In this document: piece after piece, positions 23,244 through 35,500 of the stretch
How positions within the stretch are numbered: position 1 is the stretch's first letter
Layout: every line of letters starts with the position of its first letter
Origin: Breviolum minutum Mf 1.05b.01
Taxonomy: Eukaryota; Sar; Dinophyceae; Suessiales; Symbiodiniaceae
Direction: 5' to 3'
Assembly: GCA_000507305.1 (NCBI GenBank)
Contig: DF239926.1
Location: 1 to 64,000 of the forward strand
DNA: 64,000 bases
Position numbers and translations under genes: made by a program
Notes under the pieces: generated by a model
What the model was told of the DNA's origin: nothing
Database searches by the model: none
Seen by the model: the letters and a program-made list of their open reading frames with translations, nothing else

Positions 23244-23999
23244 AGATCGGCAGGGTCAAATGTTGATCCAAATCAAATTTGCTAGTTGAATGCTAGTTGA
23301 ACTTTCTACAACAATCCAAGCAGACAAGTTCAACGCATGATCCATGGCACGAAGCTAAGCCGCCTTGGTGGGGTGGCTCAAAAAAGGATGGTTAGAAAAA
23401 GGAAAGTATATAATTGTGTCCCAACTTGTGTGTGTACGTGCTAAGTAACAAGTTTTGATGTTCCCTTTTTCTCTGCGTTAAAGCAATTGTGACATGAAGG
23501 CTTGATATTCATTGTCATAGTGCTTTAACAACATGAAGTTATTATGCCCCCCCGACCCACACCCACCCACCCTACCCCCCACTTGAGCAACGGTGATGGC
23601 GTGCTTGACCTGTGCCGAGCACTGGGGTAGTTTTTCTTGCTAGTTGGTAGTTCCAAGAGGGTGGAAAACCTCTACAGATACATAGGTATTATGCATTCGT
23701 TTAGGCCATTCGAATACATTTCTAAGACTTTCTATCACGCTCATTCGTTTTGAGGGAGATGAACATTTGACGTACCTGCCAGACCCACAAAGTTTTCCTC
23801 GTGACGTGTATTTGGCTGCAATTCGCAGCCGCAGCTTAGTTAGAGTCGTGCTTTGCACAAGCGGTCCGAGTGCCTGTCTGGTGGCCTCATGTGGACGAGT
23901 GGCAACCACTTGGACAACCGAGGGGAATCGAAGTTCTGGTAGAGAGTCGTCGGACTGTTTGTTGGCTGAAAAACAGACGTCAAAGATGAGGCCAATCAG

Positions 24000-25210
24000 C
24001 AAAGACGGGGAAACAATTCGCACTAGGGAGAAATCCGCTGTTGTTTTACGAGTTTTGAGACTGGTAAATATCAGAATTCTACAATGCTTTACTGGGATGT
24101 ATGAAATCCTAAACTAGCTCGGCACTTTCAGATCAGCTGGTCCATTGGCATTGTGGATAGGGCCGTTTTTATCCCAAGGTATTGTCCCTTCCACTTTGTC
24201 ACTGTGTTGGTTTTCCCATCACCTGCGAAAGCATCTTTTTCAAGCAGGCATCACATCAACATACTATACAGTTCGCAAACCTCCTTAGCCAGCGCCCTGT
24301 TTCTTCCTGTTTGTTTGGTTTGTTGTTTGGTTGTTTGCTTGGTTGGTTCGAGAGATGGTGGGTTAATTGGTCGGTCGTGTGAGTGGACAGCTATACTCAT
24401 GTCTCCACGTGCATGTATACATGAACTCAACATCAAGGCCGTTGAGCTTGACCCAACACATTGCCACATGTCATGCACAGAAGTGAGTGACAGTTGCAGC
24501 AACGGGTCATACCAACTTCCACACACCTGGTTCAACTTCCAGCTTTACTGGAGAAAGCCAACAAAACGCAACACAGCAGAGGCCAGAACAGGAGTTCCAG
24601 CACCTCGCGCTCCACAGCAAGGGCAACAGATAGTGACAAGCGATAACAGACATTTACTACAGACAATGGCAACAGAAAGCATGGCACAAGAAACAGACCA
24701 TTCAGCATCACAGCATAGGCTAAAGCTGAAGCCATCAGCATGAGATGGCAAGTACTCAACCTAGGAAGATCAACGTCGCAGCTTACATGGGAATTCAACA
24801 AGAGTTCTATCCATTGCTCCATTTGTTCCTATTCCTGTGCTAGTTGTTCTAGTTGTTCCAATTGTCGTTGCTGTTGTTGCTGAGGTTCCCACTGTTCTTG
24901 TTCTTGTTGTTGTTGTTGTTGTTGTTGCTGGTGGTGGTGGTGGTGGTGGTCCATGCTTCAATCTTATTCCTCCGTTCGAATCGTGATTCCCTTCTGACCC
25001 AGAAGCATACCCAAGCTGCGCAGGTTGGCGGCGATACCTGACCAGCCAAGATGTGAGTACCAAAAATCAACTGAAGTTCGAGAGGCGAAAAAAGCGTGAT
25101 GTAGGAATGTGGAATTTTTATGTATCCCGAGAATTAAAATGAAAAAAACTGGAACTGTGCAGAATGCACTTTCAGCATCTTTCAGCCGTTTTTTTTTTCC
25201 ACGGGGTCAT
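24000..25210. other. Non-coding tract with GTT/GGT microsatellite
   Basis: A GTT run followed by GGT units occupies about 24895-24951. An open + strand frame of 196 codons (24153-24743) overlaps a minus frame and has skewed composition with no recognisable motif; it is not called a gene. Confidence 0.45.
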
Positions 25211-25221
25211 CAATTCCCAAG

Positions 25222-25301
25222 GTCCACATGCAGATTTGGAGATTCTTCAACCTTGGAACTTCCTGGATGGGTTGTCGTTTGATGAGGCTCAGGCATCCTA
25301 G
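25222..25301 (+). CDS. Short exon of an unrecognised gene
   Basis: The frame ending at TAG 25299-25301 encodes PHADLEILQPWNFLDGLSF then DEAQAS, which looks like real protein. No clear acceptor is visible because a T-run precedes it. It may belong to the multi-exon gene that follows on the same strand. The stretch 25302-26480 holds overlapping open frames without a preferred reading. Confidence 0.3.
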
Positions 25302-26489
25302 CTGTGCAGCACGAGAATGGACGAGAATAAAGATTTAAAGGTGCAACTCTGTTAATGTGACGAACATTTCTTGTTCCTTATTACTGTAGTTGAAAGGGGT
25401 TTGTAGCTCCTCTAATTTCTCCAAACTATCCTGTGTCGAATCACGTTGAAAATACGAAGCATGATATGATCAGCTCGAAAGAAGAATCAAACACAGGAGA
25501 GCGTTTCGAACAATCGTGGCATTCGATTCCAAGCTGCCAGTGTCTTGACATCATGTTTCGCCATTTGAACAGAGCGAACTGAATCGCTGCCAAACTGCAA
25601 TGGGCCTTGGGCCATCCTCGGGGGACGTTTGTTTATGCTGGAGTGCGCGAAATGGGCATTCGGTTTGAGACCTAGTGCATTTTTGACATTTTGACCGAGG
25701 TCGCGGCAGGTCAACTTATGAGTTGAGCGGTCATAACTTCTTCAACTAAGTAAACAGGTTTTTGATCTGTTTCCGAGGTCTCTCATCCAGGCTACAAGCA
25801 TCCAGGCTGGAGTGGAAGTGACAAGCGAGCCGACTGTCCTACCTTGTTTGTCCATGAATTGCATAAGGAAGTTGGAGTCGAACTACGCCTCACTTGATCC
25901 TGCACTTTGATGTCAACAAGACCATCGTGATGGTAGAAACTTGCTTTGAAAACCAAACAATCCCCTAGTAGTGGTCCCAAACCCCAATTAGCCTAGTTGC
26001 TATTAGATATTACTCGTCGTACATTTTTGACGTTTTGGCTCTGCTAGCTAGGATATTTCGGATTTGTTCACTGAACTCTGGGACCAATTGATTCAAGCTT
26101 TAATGATGCCTTTTTGCTCCTTCAAATTTTTACCTGGAACCCATTCCATCTTGAATGGATTTCAAACTTTCATGATCAGCATGGTTCTGAGACTGCTTTG
26201 TGTTTGTACCAAGGACACAATCCAAGGAATACCAACTTCCGATGTTCTCAACGGCAACTGGTCACATTTGTTGAAGAATCGCACTTCCGTGTTTGGACAT
26301 GCAAAACAGATGAAACTCAGGTATTCTGGCAGAATGTGCTTGGGGTCGTGCCAATCCAAATGGTGGACCCCTGGAGAAAGGATGGCAACTGGTGGAGAAG
26401 TTGCCAAGCTCTGCGAGGCTCAAAATGCTTTTCTCAAGGTTTCCGTGCGCTGAGAGACAGTGATGTGATGAAACTGTGAAATGGGAGGC

Positions 26490-27690
26490 CGGCACAAAAG
26501 CCTGAGTTAATGAGCTACTTGGAATATTTGGAGCAGTGCTTGCCCGGCAAGGCTAAGGAGTCTGGTTGTGATATGTTTTGATGACAAAAAACTTGACCAG
26601 ATTCACCAGAGACCAGTGGCCAAACATCCAAATTGACACGTGTGGGATCTTGCAGGACATGAAAAAGAAGCGAGAGCAGGTGCGCTGGAAGATTGGAAGA
26701 TCCTTTTTTTTTTACACCCTGTTGGTTTAACATGAGTGCTAGCTAACTCGCCATGGCCTTCCATGTTTTTTTTTAACTTCCGGGAGGTCTGGAAGAAATT
26801 CACAGAGCCGGGAGAGCCGGGCGAGTTGCTGCGGCCGCACTACGAGACTATGGCCGCACAGCTCCAACAGCAAGGACGAATGGTAGGAAGTGGCATGGTG
26901 TCAGAGCCCCAGAGTTGATTGTATATTAATGTATATAATTATTATATTATTATATGAATTTATATGATGATTCTGATTTACTGTAGAGTTAGATGAAGAG
27001 AGCAGGCTATGTCAGAACCATATCATTAGGACGCCTTTGCCTTCATTTGGCTAGTAGTTTGCTACCAAGGATAGCGGCATTCTTCGATCTGGTTGCAGAC
27101 CTGGTCAAGAATGTGCTGCCATGAATGATTGAGAGCAAACTTGCAATGCAGAAACAGCTGGAGCAACCCAAAAAGCGATCACATCCATGGCTGAAACTCT
27201 GCACCACCTAAGATGCCTTAAACTTATACAACCCAGAAAATGATGCGATAGACTATTTTTCAACTTGTGCAGAATTTCAGCCATCAATAGCATTTGTCTC
27301 ATTAGCGGCACGTGCCAGGACAGGAGCTTTTCCATCGTCTTTCGGACCTTTGGGTCGGACCTTCCCGCAGTTCAAGCGGAGTTTAACGCCTTCTGTGCGC
27401 CTTGGAGGCAGTTTGGTCGGACTTTGCCGATGGCCTCAAAAGAATTCAAAAGATATGTCATCTTGGTGTGGATGTTTTGCAAAATTTGGATGGGAAGCTT
27501 GAGGCAGTTTTGGAAACACTTTTTGTTGCTGTGCCACAGTCCCATGTGCACTTAGGCGGGGGAACATCCCAGATATCCCAAGTTGCGCTTGGACGGCTCT
27601 GCTGAAGGCTTGCCGGCCACAAAGCTAGTTTCGCTGACAGAGACAAGCTACAATTTCTCGACCTCAAGGAGTAAAGGGGAATAGAACAGC
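26490..27690 (+). CDS. Multi-exon gene, unrecognised
   Basis: Successive protein-like stretches on the + strand: about 26490-26575 (LMSYLEYLEQCLPGKAKESG); an exon after TTGCAG at about 26653 (DMKKKREQVRWKIG); about 26779-26918 (FTEPGEPGELLRPHYETMAA, with a high-GC coding bias); about 27395-27600 (DFADGLKRIQKICHLGVDVL then NLDGKLEAVLETLFVAV); and about 27575-27688 (GLPATKLVSLTETSYNFSTS). They are mostly helical and charged. Splice joins are not all resolved, and more than one gene may be present. No domain is recognised. Confidence 0.45.
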
Positions 27691-28149
27691 AGTTGAAGTA
27701 AAACGAAGTCATGTTTACTTGAGCAAGATCAGCCAAAAGATTTGCCAACATAGCCTTTGCATATGTGTTCCGTGAATGATGGACAAGGAAGTTGGGGATT
27801 TACTGTCAGAGTTGTGGCTCTCCAGGCAAGCCAGATTTGCGCCTGACTGCTGAAAACACAGGTGGGGCTATAGGGCAAGGCCCTGCGCGAAGCGTTTGGC
27901 AAAGTCGTGTCCACCCTGCAATTATATATCTTGTGAGAAGTAGCTGCTGTGCGAGGATCTTGGTATCGCTCTGCGGAGAACTGCAGCATTGTGTGGGGCA
28001 CCACAACACTTGAAGAGGACAGATTTTGCAATCTCGATATGCCTTCCCGCCATTCAGGCTACATACCCTCGAATTCAAGTTGTCTTGATCAGAAGGTGAA
28101 GCAGGTAGACTCATAGATTGACGTCTCGCTGTGAGTTGTTCGGTTACAG

Positions 28150-28416
28150 GACCTCCATTCAGCCAAAGGACTGAGTTGGGATCTGTCACACTGTTATGTC
28201 AAGCTCTTCAGCATTCTGTCGGCTCGGCTTGCTGAAAAGCTTGTGCTCACAGCATTTCGAAGACGAAGAGAAACAAACTCTGAGAACAAGGACAGGACAC
28301 GACAAAACCAGCAGCTGTGGTTTATGGTTGCAGGAATCTTGGACGACTTCTTGCAGCTGCCAGAGAACAGCAGCCTGCAGTCCAGCAGGGGTTGGGATGC
28401 AGTTCTCAAGGACTGA
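28150..28416 (+). CDS. Terminal exon, unrecognised
   Basis: A clean acceptor (GGTTACAG|GAC) opens an 88-codon frame to TGA 28414-28416. It encodes DLHSAKGLSWDLSHCYVKLF, an Arg-rich patch (FRRRRETN) and a helix-like end (WFMVAGILDDFLQLP). It is probably the last exon of the gene beginning near 26.5 kb. A further open frame starts 10 bp after this stop (ATG 28426 to TGA 28560, 44 codons, SYWGADRCDKDLQTKTSKPS), and a protein-like stretch occurs at about 28605-28688 (LRRQGFGLEGLLSILAERHW). These could be separate small genes, or a sign that the frame at 28416 continues by splicing. Confidence 0.5.
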   Translation, partial: DLHSAKGLSWDLSHCYVKLFSILSARLAEKLVLTAFRRRRETNSENKDRTRQNQQLWFMVAGILDDFLQLPENSSLQSSRGWDAVLKD

Positions 28417-29079
28417 GATGCTAAAATGATCAAAACCTATTTGTATCTATTTGTTTCATACTGGGGTGCCGACCGATGCGACAAGGACCTCCAGACCAAG
28501 ACAAGCAAGCCATCTGATCTCCAGCTGCATACAGATGCAGGGAAGGAGCTGTTGAAATGAGAATTCCAAGTCTAAGAGCAGATCTTGTAGATCAGTAAAG
28601 GTCAGTGGAGTTGAAGAGTGACTTGAGACGCCAAGGTTTTGGCCTTGAGGGACTACTTTCCATACTGGCAGAAAGGCATTGGCAGTGAAAAGCCTTGCTG
28701 GAATGAGTAAAGATTTAAAGATAAACTTAAATTTCGGAGTCAAAATACTAATCGCATCGTCACATTGCCATTCTTAGGCGTCTACTGAGTCTACTACAAG
28801 GAAGTGGTTTGTAGATTGGAACATTGAATCAGATGGTTACCTGCCCAACTTATTACCCCTCAAGACAATTTGACCAAAAACCTGGATGGTTGCCTCTGTT
28901 AGGCGGCCAGCACGGACCTTATGGCACCTTGGCCCCGATCCAGTTGAATCTGGAAGCATTGTGAGTGGGTAGATCCGGTAGATCCAGCGAATCCAAGGGG
29001 TTTGGCAGTCTTTCCACATCAACGTTGCGCTGTTGAGTGGCAGGGCATGACTTCTTCACTCTTGGAAATCAGTGGATGA

Positions 29080-29857
29080 GGCAAGTTGTTGCCCGTCGAC
29101 CCAGCAGACCATCGATGTCACTCTCTCTTTTTTGATGACAACATCACCTTGGATGCTGAGGACTGGGCCAGGGGTAACAGCAGATGGTGTCCGCAAGTGA
29201 AACAAGCAACAACAAAAAAAGCGGTGAATTGTATACTAGGGACTGAAAGCCACAGGATTTGTGCCTAGAGGATGGTATATCATTCGGTCGTGCGTTCTCG
29301 CACTTGAGAGGATACGAAGATTGTTGACGTCCGAGACAAAACGGGCAAAGTGACTCGGAATTGGCACAGTGAAAGTGGGATCTCTTGCCGTAAAGTAGCA
29401 AAGGCTGAAGGTTGGTAGTGCAGCTCAAATATCAAATTGATTGGACATTGAATTTGTATGTATTTTTTGTAGAGGCAAAACCTTTGTGAGTTCCTCACCC
29501 GTTGGAAATCAATCAAGGCACTCTGGCCGGTGTATGCTCAGCGCTATTACATTGCACGCGCTGAGCCTTTGCTGGCCGTCGCGGACGACAACTACTACAT
29601 CAGTGCCTCGACTAGAGTCAACTTAGAGTTGTGAGACTTGGGAGGTTTTCAAGATGTTCAGACTTCAACTGCCAGACTTCTATGCTTGCAAAAGCATCGT
29701 TTGGATGTTTCTTGTGCTTCTTTGGACATAGACTTATATATTCTTTTTGTTTTTTCTATAACAATTGGCAGACACAATGCCAGCTAGCTGCCGAGGAAAA
29801 GTGGCAGAGACTCTTGGACGGCAAAATGGCCTGTGCTCTTGGATACCAATGCCATTA
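29080..29857 (+). CDS. FFDDN-type conserved protist protein, partial
   Basis: Three exons: from about 29080 (KLLPVDPADHRCHSLFFDDN then ITLDAED), with a likely GT donor after the RG codons near 29174; about 29473-29610 after TTTTGTAG (ALWPVYAQRYYIARAEPLLA then VADDNYYISAS); and about 29771-29857 after TTGGCAG (CQLAAEEKWQRLLDGKMACA), ending at TAA. The pair 'H-x-(L/I)FFDDN' followed by a segment like 'RAEPLLAVADDNYYI' recalls a family of unknown function that I know from kinetoplastids and dinoflagellates. The match is from memory. This is the last supported + strand gene of the left block. Confidence 0.5.
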
Positions 29858-30100
29858 ATAAATGAACATGCACTTGGGGCAGGCCTAGGGCACTGTCTTG
29901 CACTTCAACTGAACAGCCATACCAAAAGCATCCCTAGGGTCTTACGGTATATTCACATCCTCCAGCATGCCATTCTTCCGTTGTCCGAGGAAAGAGCAGA
30001 ACTTTCAGCGAAAGCGATTGGCCCGTCTTCGGTTGAGGGAACCTTGGCTTTTTGATGGTTTTTGCACCAACAGCAGAATGCTATGGGGGTCTGAGCCAAG
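29858..30100. other. Convergent (tail-to-tail) strand-switch interval
   Basis: The + strand gene on the left ends at about 29857, and the minus-strand reading on the right ends at about 30101. All supported coding on the left is +, and all on the right is -. No recognisable terminator was seen. Confidence 0.6.
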
Positions 30101-30956
30101 TTATGAGGAGGTTCCGGGAAGGTTTACAGGGTGAGTATCGGGAAGGGTTTGGGGCAGGGTTCCCAAGAAGGCTCGAGGTTGCGTTCCGGGAAGGTCTACA
30201 GGGAATAGTGCCGGGAAGGTGATGGCGCATTGCGGGCAGGTTCCGGAGAAAAGGTTACTTTTCTTTTCTTGTTGGGGAAATCTGAGCGTATTTATTGCAG
30301 ATCCATCCAACGCCCTCAAATCTAACTGCAACACGACAGATGACGGATTCGTTGCTGCATCAATTGATGCAGCTTTCACCCCAGCTAAACGAACGAAGGT
30401 CCTTGACCGTAAGAGCTTGAAATAGTTGTTTGTAACTGGGATCAGGATCCGACTTTCTGAGGCAGCTACACTCACTGTATCAAGGATGTTGCGAGCAGAG
30501 GCAGAGGTGCGGATGGACTTGAAATCCTGCAATGATTTAGATGTTACATATCGGAGAAATTGAATTTTTGTGCAAGGCTCAGAAGTTAAATTTGCCAAAC
30601 CGGAGCGCGGGCTACGATCCTTGGGCGAAATCCCGTGGCTTGGATGAGAATCTGAGATTAGAAGGTTGGATATTGGAACAATTCATTTTGGTGAAAATCA
30701 GAAGTCATGGCAATGATGTAAAATGATGTGCTTGGATTGACTCTGGTCTGAGAAACTCAGGTGTAAGCATATCAAAAATACATTTCTCATCTTCAATTGT
30801 CTCTTTGCGGCATTTGGTGTGATCAATTGCAGTTGTAAAGCACTTTGAATGGCTAATTGCGGAAACTCCATGCAGATGAAAGTTTGAGAGCCCATAGGCT
30901 GCAGCGGACGAAGAAGAACATGCATTGATGGTCAAACAATGAAAAAGAATATGCAT
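30101..30956 (-). CDS. Minus-strand gene, unrecognised
   Basis: Two exon regions: about 30700-30915, after an acceptor CGCTGCAG (YGLSNFHLHGVSAISHSK, then KETIEDEKCIFDMLTPEFL), and about 30240-30527, after ATTGCAG (DFKSIRTSASARNILDT, then ILIPVTNNYFKLLRSRTF and VRLAGVKAASIDAA). The tail to the stop at 30101 is repetitive (PVDLPGTQP, PVNLPGTSS) and may be untranslated. A + strand open frame over 30219-30425 is judged a shadow. No family recognised. Confidence 0.4.
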
Positions 30957-32460
30957 ATAATATGTATATATATAACCATTTATTATGAGGTGCCAAAGTT
31001 AGTATCTATTTTTGTGTATTAAAGCAACATTGAAAAAAAAGACGGGTGTAATGCCCCTCCAAAAACCCTAAAGATACAACGATCTAGCCTATTTTAAACA
31101 AACCAATTTGAAAATCAAAAATATCTTTAATATATCCTAATTTTCCCTTATGGTAAAATATTCGAAATATTGATTATAAAATAATTATTTTGTTTTAGAT
31201 AAAATTAAAAAAATATTAATTATATTATATTATATTATAATTTGATATAAATAAGAAAATGATTTATATTAATATATTGATTTGATATATAAAGATTTTT
31301 TGAAATCTTGATTAGAATAAAATTTCATTATAATGATATATATTTTTTAAAATTAATTAGAATATGATTGATATTATTTAAAAAAAAGAAAATAGAAAAT
31401 ATAATAATTAATAATAAATAAATAGAAATGAAAATGATTAGAAAGAATAGAAAGTAATATGAATTTCTAGAGAAAAATAATAAGGATAAATTTCAGGAAA
31501 TAAAATATATCTAATATTTATAAATAAATNNNNNNNNNNNNNNNNNNNNNNNNNNNNNNNNNNNNNNNNNNNNNNNNNNNNNNNNNNNNNNNNNNNNNNN
31601 NNNNNNNNNNNNNNNNNNNNNNNNNNNNNNNNNNNNNNNNNNNNNNNNNNNNNNNNNNNNNNNNNNNNNNNNNNNNNNNNNNNNNNNNNNNNNNNNNNNN
31701 NNNNNNNNNNNNNNNNNNNNNNNNNNNNNNNNNNNNNNNNNNNNNNNNNNNNNNNNNNNNNNNNNNNNNNNNNNNNNNNNNNNNNNNNNNNNNNNNNNNN
31801 NNNNNNNNNNNNNNNNNNNNNNNNNNNNNNNNNNNNNNNNNNNNNNNNNNNNNNNNNNNNNNNNNNNNNNNNNNNNNNNNNNNNNNNNNNNNNNNNNNNN
31901 NNNNNNNNNNNNNNNNNNNNNNNNNNNNNNNNNNNNNNNNNNNNNNNNNNNNNNNNNNNNNNNNNNNNNNNNNNNNNNNNNNNNNNNNNNNNNNNNNNNN
32001 NNNNNNNNNNNNNNNNNNNNNNNNNNNNNNNNNNNNNNNNNNNNNNNNNNNNNNNNNNNNNNNNNNNTAATTATTGAAAATATCAAATTTCATTATTATT
32101 ATTTTCCAAAATAATATAAAAAATATAATTTTTTATTTTATATCAAACAAAATATAAAATATCATAAAATTATTAAATCCATAAACTATATATATATTTC
32201 TCAATAAATAATTAAATAAAATTTTATTAAAAAAATTACCTAATAAAAAATATATCCAAAATATATTTCCTAAAAAATAAATATAATTTTTAAATATCAA
32301 ATTATAAATTATTTTAAAATTATTTGATTTATATATTTTTAATTTAAATTATTTTTCTATTAACATCTATTTCAAAATATATATATTTACTTATTCATTT
32401 ATTTTATTATATATTTATATATATTTTTTGGCTAGAGGCCCGCAAAAATTAATCTTTTTA
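30957..32460. other. AT-rich island with assembly gap (N at 31530-32067)
   Basis: From about 31080 to 31529 and 32068 to 32440 the sequence is almost only A and T, very different from the mixed composition on both sides. The change back is abrupt near 32430. The centre is unsequenced (538 N). No exon can be read here; frames spanning the gap are artefacts of the N run. Confidence 0.9.
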
Positions 32461-32592
32461 ATCAATCTTTATTTGATAAAATTGGTAAAATTAAATTCAA
32501 ATTTAATTTCCTTGGTTTGCATTGGTCGAAATTGAAATGGAAAGATAGGTTTTTTTTGCGATTCCATGTATTTATTTATCCGAATCATTCTT

Positions 32593-35500
32593 TCATGTTG
32601 TGTAATGTGCAAAGTGATGTGCAAGTCGGAAGTGTGGCATCCAAGCATAGACCTCCCTAAAAGTAGGTTGGAACAAAGCTTGTCCAAGATGAAGGCCTGT
32701 AAGATAATCAATTGGTATTTCGTCATTATGGAGATGGCGCGACACCTGAACTGCCTGAAAAATCTGCACGATACCCAAAACAAAGGCAGGTGTCGTAGCA
32801 TCTGCCACTACTTGTGCTGCACCACCGAAATCTTGACCTCCAACAAGCAATCTTCAGAAATCTCAAGCACTGCTTGCACTTTTGAAATAGGATGGGAAAT
32901 ATGTTCTTGATGGATTTTGTAGATGTGAACAGTACAACTTTAATCACTCCACACACCCTCTCTCAATGCCTTGCCTTTTGTCGATTCCGTGTAAGTGACG
33001 TAGCACTTCATTCCAGCTGCCTCAACTCTTGAGAGTTCGCAAACAGCGGTCGCCCCGGGTGAGGATTTCTGCAAGAGGCCAAAAGTGCGAAGCGAAACAA
33101 ACCAAAGTTTCAAGAAATTCCAAAACCATTTGGGGCCTAGAACTTCCCTAAGACTCTGACCAAAGCTGCTTCTAAGCCAATCCTGAGACGGTTTTGATTT
33201 GTGTCCAACTGTTCTCATTCTCGTAGCTAAGTGTGCAGTCTTCCAGACTTGCCGCCCAATGACTTGGAGTCTTCGACCACCGCACAATTTGCAGTTGTCA
33301 CTCCCAGACCTTACGATTTTGCCGATGGCTGTGCCATTGACAAAATCACATCAATCTTTCCATTTTGCTGTATTTGGTCATATGTCTCTGGCGGTGCCAG
33401 AGTTTCTTGTCCTTTTCTAAGGTACATCACGGCAAGTCTAAGCTCTTGGCGTTCCGATGCCAGTATGTAGATTAATGGGTCTGGCTTCTTCCTGTTCACG
33501 CAGGAATCCTTCAATATTGTATAATAAGATATTGCTCCCGGTATACTTTTCACTGCGTCCTCCTTGCAAAGCTGTTGCTAAACCATGCTAAAACTATCAT
33601 TTGCACATCATTTGCAATCGATCTTTTATCCGCGGTGTTATACTTTGCCTAGCTGACAGGCCCGTGTAAAATCTGCTATTCACACCGGCAATTCTGCAAA
33701 TAGAATGCACCAATATGCACTATATAAACTATATATATATATATACATATATATATATACATCGAATAACCAGTCAGTGCCATATCAGCTCCCACATACA
33801 GTTCTCAAGCCGTTCAGAAGACTTTGTTGAATGTTTCAAAACTTGCGCGGCGCTGTTCTTTTTCTTGGCATTCATGGCGATCAGCAATTGCTTCATCTTC
33901 TGGTTATGGAGAGACGTTGCTCCAGTGGTGGTCATGCCTTGGTCTTTTCCCGGCACCATCCTGAACCAGCAAACGAACGCCTTCATGGTGCCGGGCTAGG
34001 TCTTTGTCATTATCTGGTGCGGTCCGGTGCCAACAATGTTGGCACCGGACCGCACCAGATAATGGACAACTTCAAGGTGCCCGTTCAGAGCTACCATGAA
34101 AAGAGGGGTTTCTCCAGTCTCTCTCTTGTGGTCTGATCTGTGTTGCAACCAGACCGCACCAGAAATCGGGCAACTTCCAAGTGACCATGACGAACTGCAA
34201 TGAAAAGAGGCGTTTCTCCGTTGTCCGTCCGCCCTTGGTCTTGGTTGGCACCGGATTTCACCAGAAATTGGACAACTTCAAAGTGCCCACTCTGAGCTGC
34301 CATGAAAAGGGGGTGTTGCTCCAGTATCTGTCTTGCCTTGGTCTTTGTTGGCACCAGACCCCACCAGGAATCGGACAACCTCAGGGTGCCCATTCCGAGC
34401 AGCTGCTAAAAGAGGCGTTGCCCCATTGTCTGCCAGGCCTAGGTGAAAGTTGGCATTGGATTTTACCAGAAATTGGACAACTTCAAAGTGCCCATTTTGA
34501 GCAGCTATGAAAAGAGGCGTTTCTCCAGTATCCACCCGACCTTTGTCATTTTCTGCCCCTGCTTCAAGCAGTAGAAGTACACATTTAAGACTTCCGCCAG
34601 AGGCTGCCGCATACAGGGGCGTGATTTGATTTGCATCTTGAAAATTCGGACTTCGTGGCTGGTTCAGGTGCTTCTCAAGCAGCGTGTCATCATTTTCCCG
34701 ACATGCCACCATGATCTCCTGATCTTGCTCACAGGCGGCCAAAACTTCTGGATCACAAGCTGTACAACTCGTGGGGGCAAGGTTTGATCGTCTCTCAGCT
34801 GGCACGTGCCTTCGAGCAGCTCTAGTCGGAATCGTGAAATGTCAATCTCCTGTGCCAAGCGCTGCTTTAATGCCTTTACCGAGGCACCTGCAATTTCCTC
34901 ATCTTTAAACTGTGGTTTTCTGACCACTCGCTGCATTGCACACCTCTAGCGTGGGACTGAGGGAAGGCACGTCAAACTTAAAAAGCCTGGAACATCACCG
35001 TGTAACTTGTTGAAAATATCTTGAACCAAATAATGCTGCAATATTGCTGCATGAGAATTCGGCATCTGCAGAACATCATCTAGCAAGTCATCATTCAAGG
35101 GCAGCTGCTTGATCTCAAAATTGGTGTTGCCACTCGGGCATTGGAAAACGTCCGTTCCTCAGAAAAAAAATGCATGTGTTCTGCATTTGTCTGCATTTGC
35201 TCTGCATTTTTCTAGATGTTCCATCAACGAGTTCAACATTCCCCAAGTCTGCCCTGTCATGTTGCAATGGGAAACCTTCAATTCCTGTCAGTTCCATTGA
35301 TTGCATTCGCTTTGCATCTCTTGGATGTTCCACCATCGGCTTCAAAGTTTCACCTCTCTGTCCCAACGTTTTCCCATGAGATTTCAAAACGGTGGCAACC
35401 TGATGGGTGCTGCAGCTTTGGGGCAAGTGGGTTCTTGTTGCAAGTCCCTCGCACAACACATATTTTTCTCTCACTTGGCAGCTGCTAGCTACGGCCACTC

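Noticed and set aside
24153-24743. 196-codon + strand frame
   Set aside because: Composition is irregular, strong overlapping frames exist on the other strand, and no motif, splice signal or family could be recognised.
26020-26050. Possible relic of the dinoflagellate spliced leader (contains GTTTTGGCTC)
   Set aside because: Only a short part resembles the leader. The conserved CCATTTTGGCTCAAG core is not present here, nor did I find it upstream of the ankyrin remnant or the carbamoyltransferase.
31511-32093. Minus frames of 191 codons
   Set aside because: They consist almost entirely of undetermined bases from the assembly gap.
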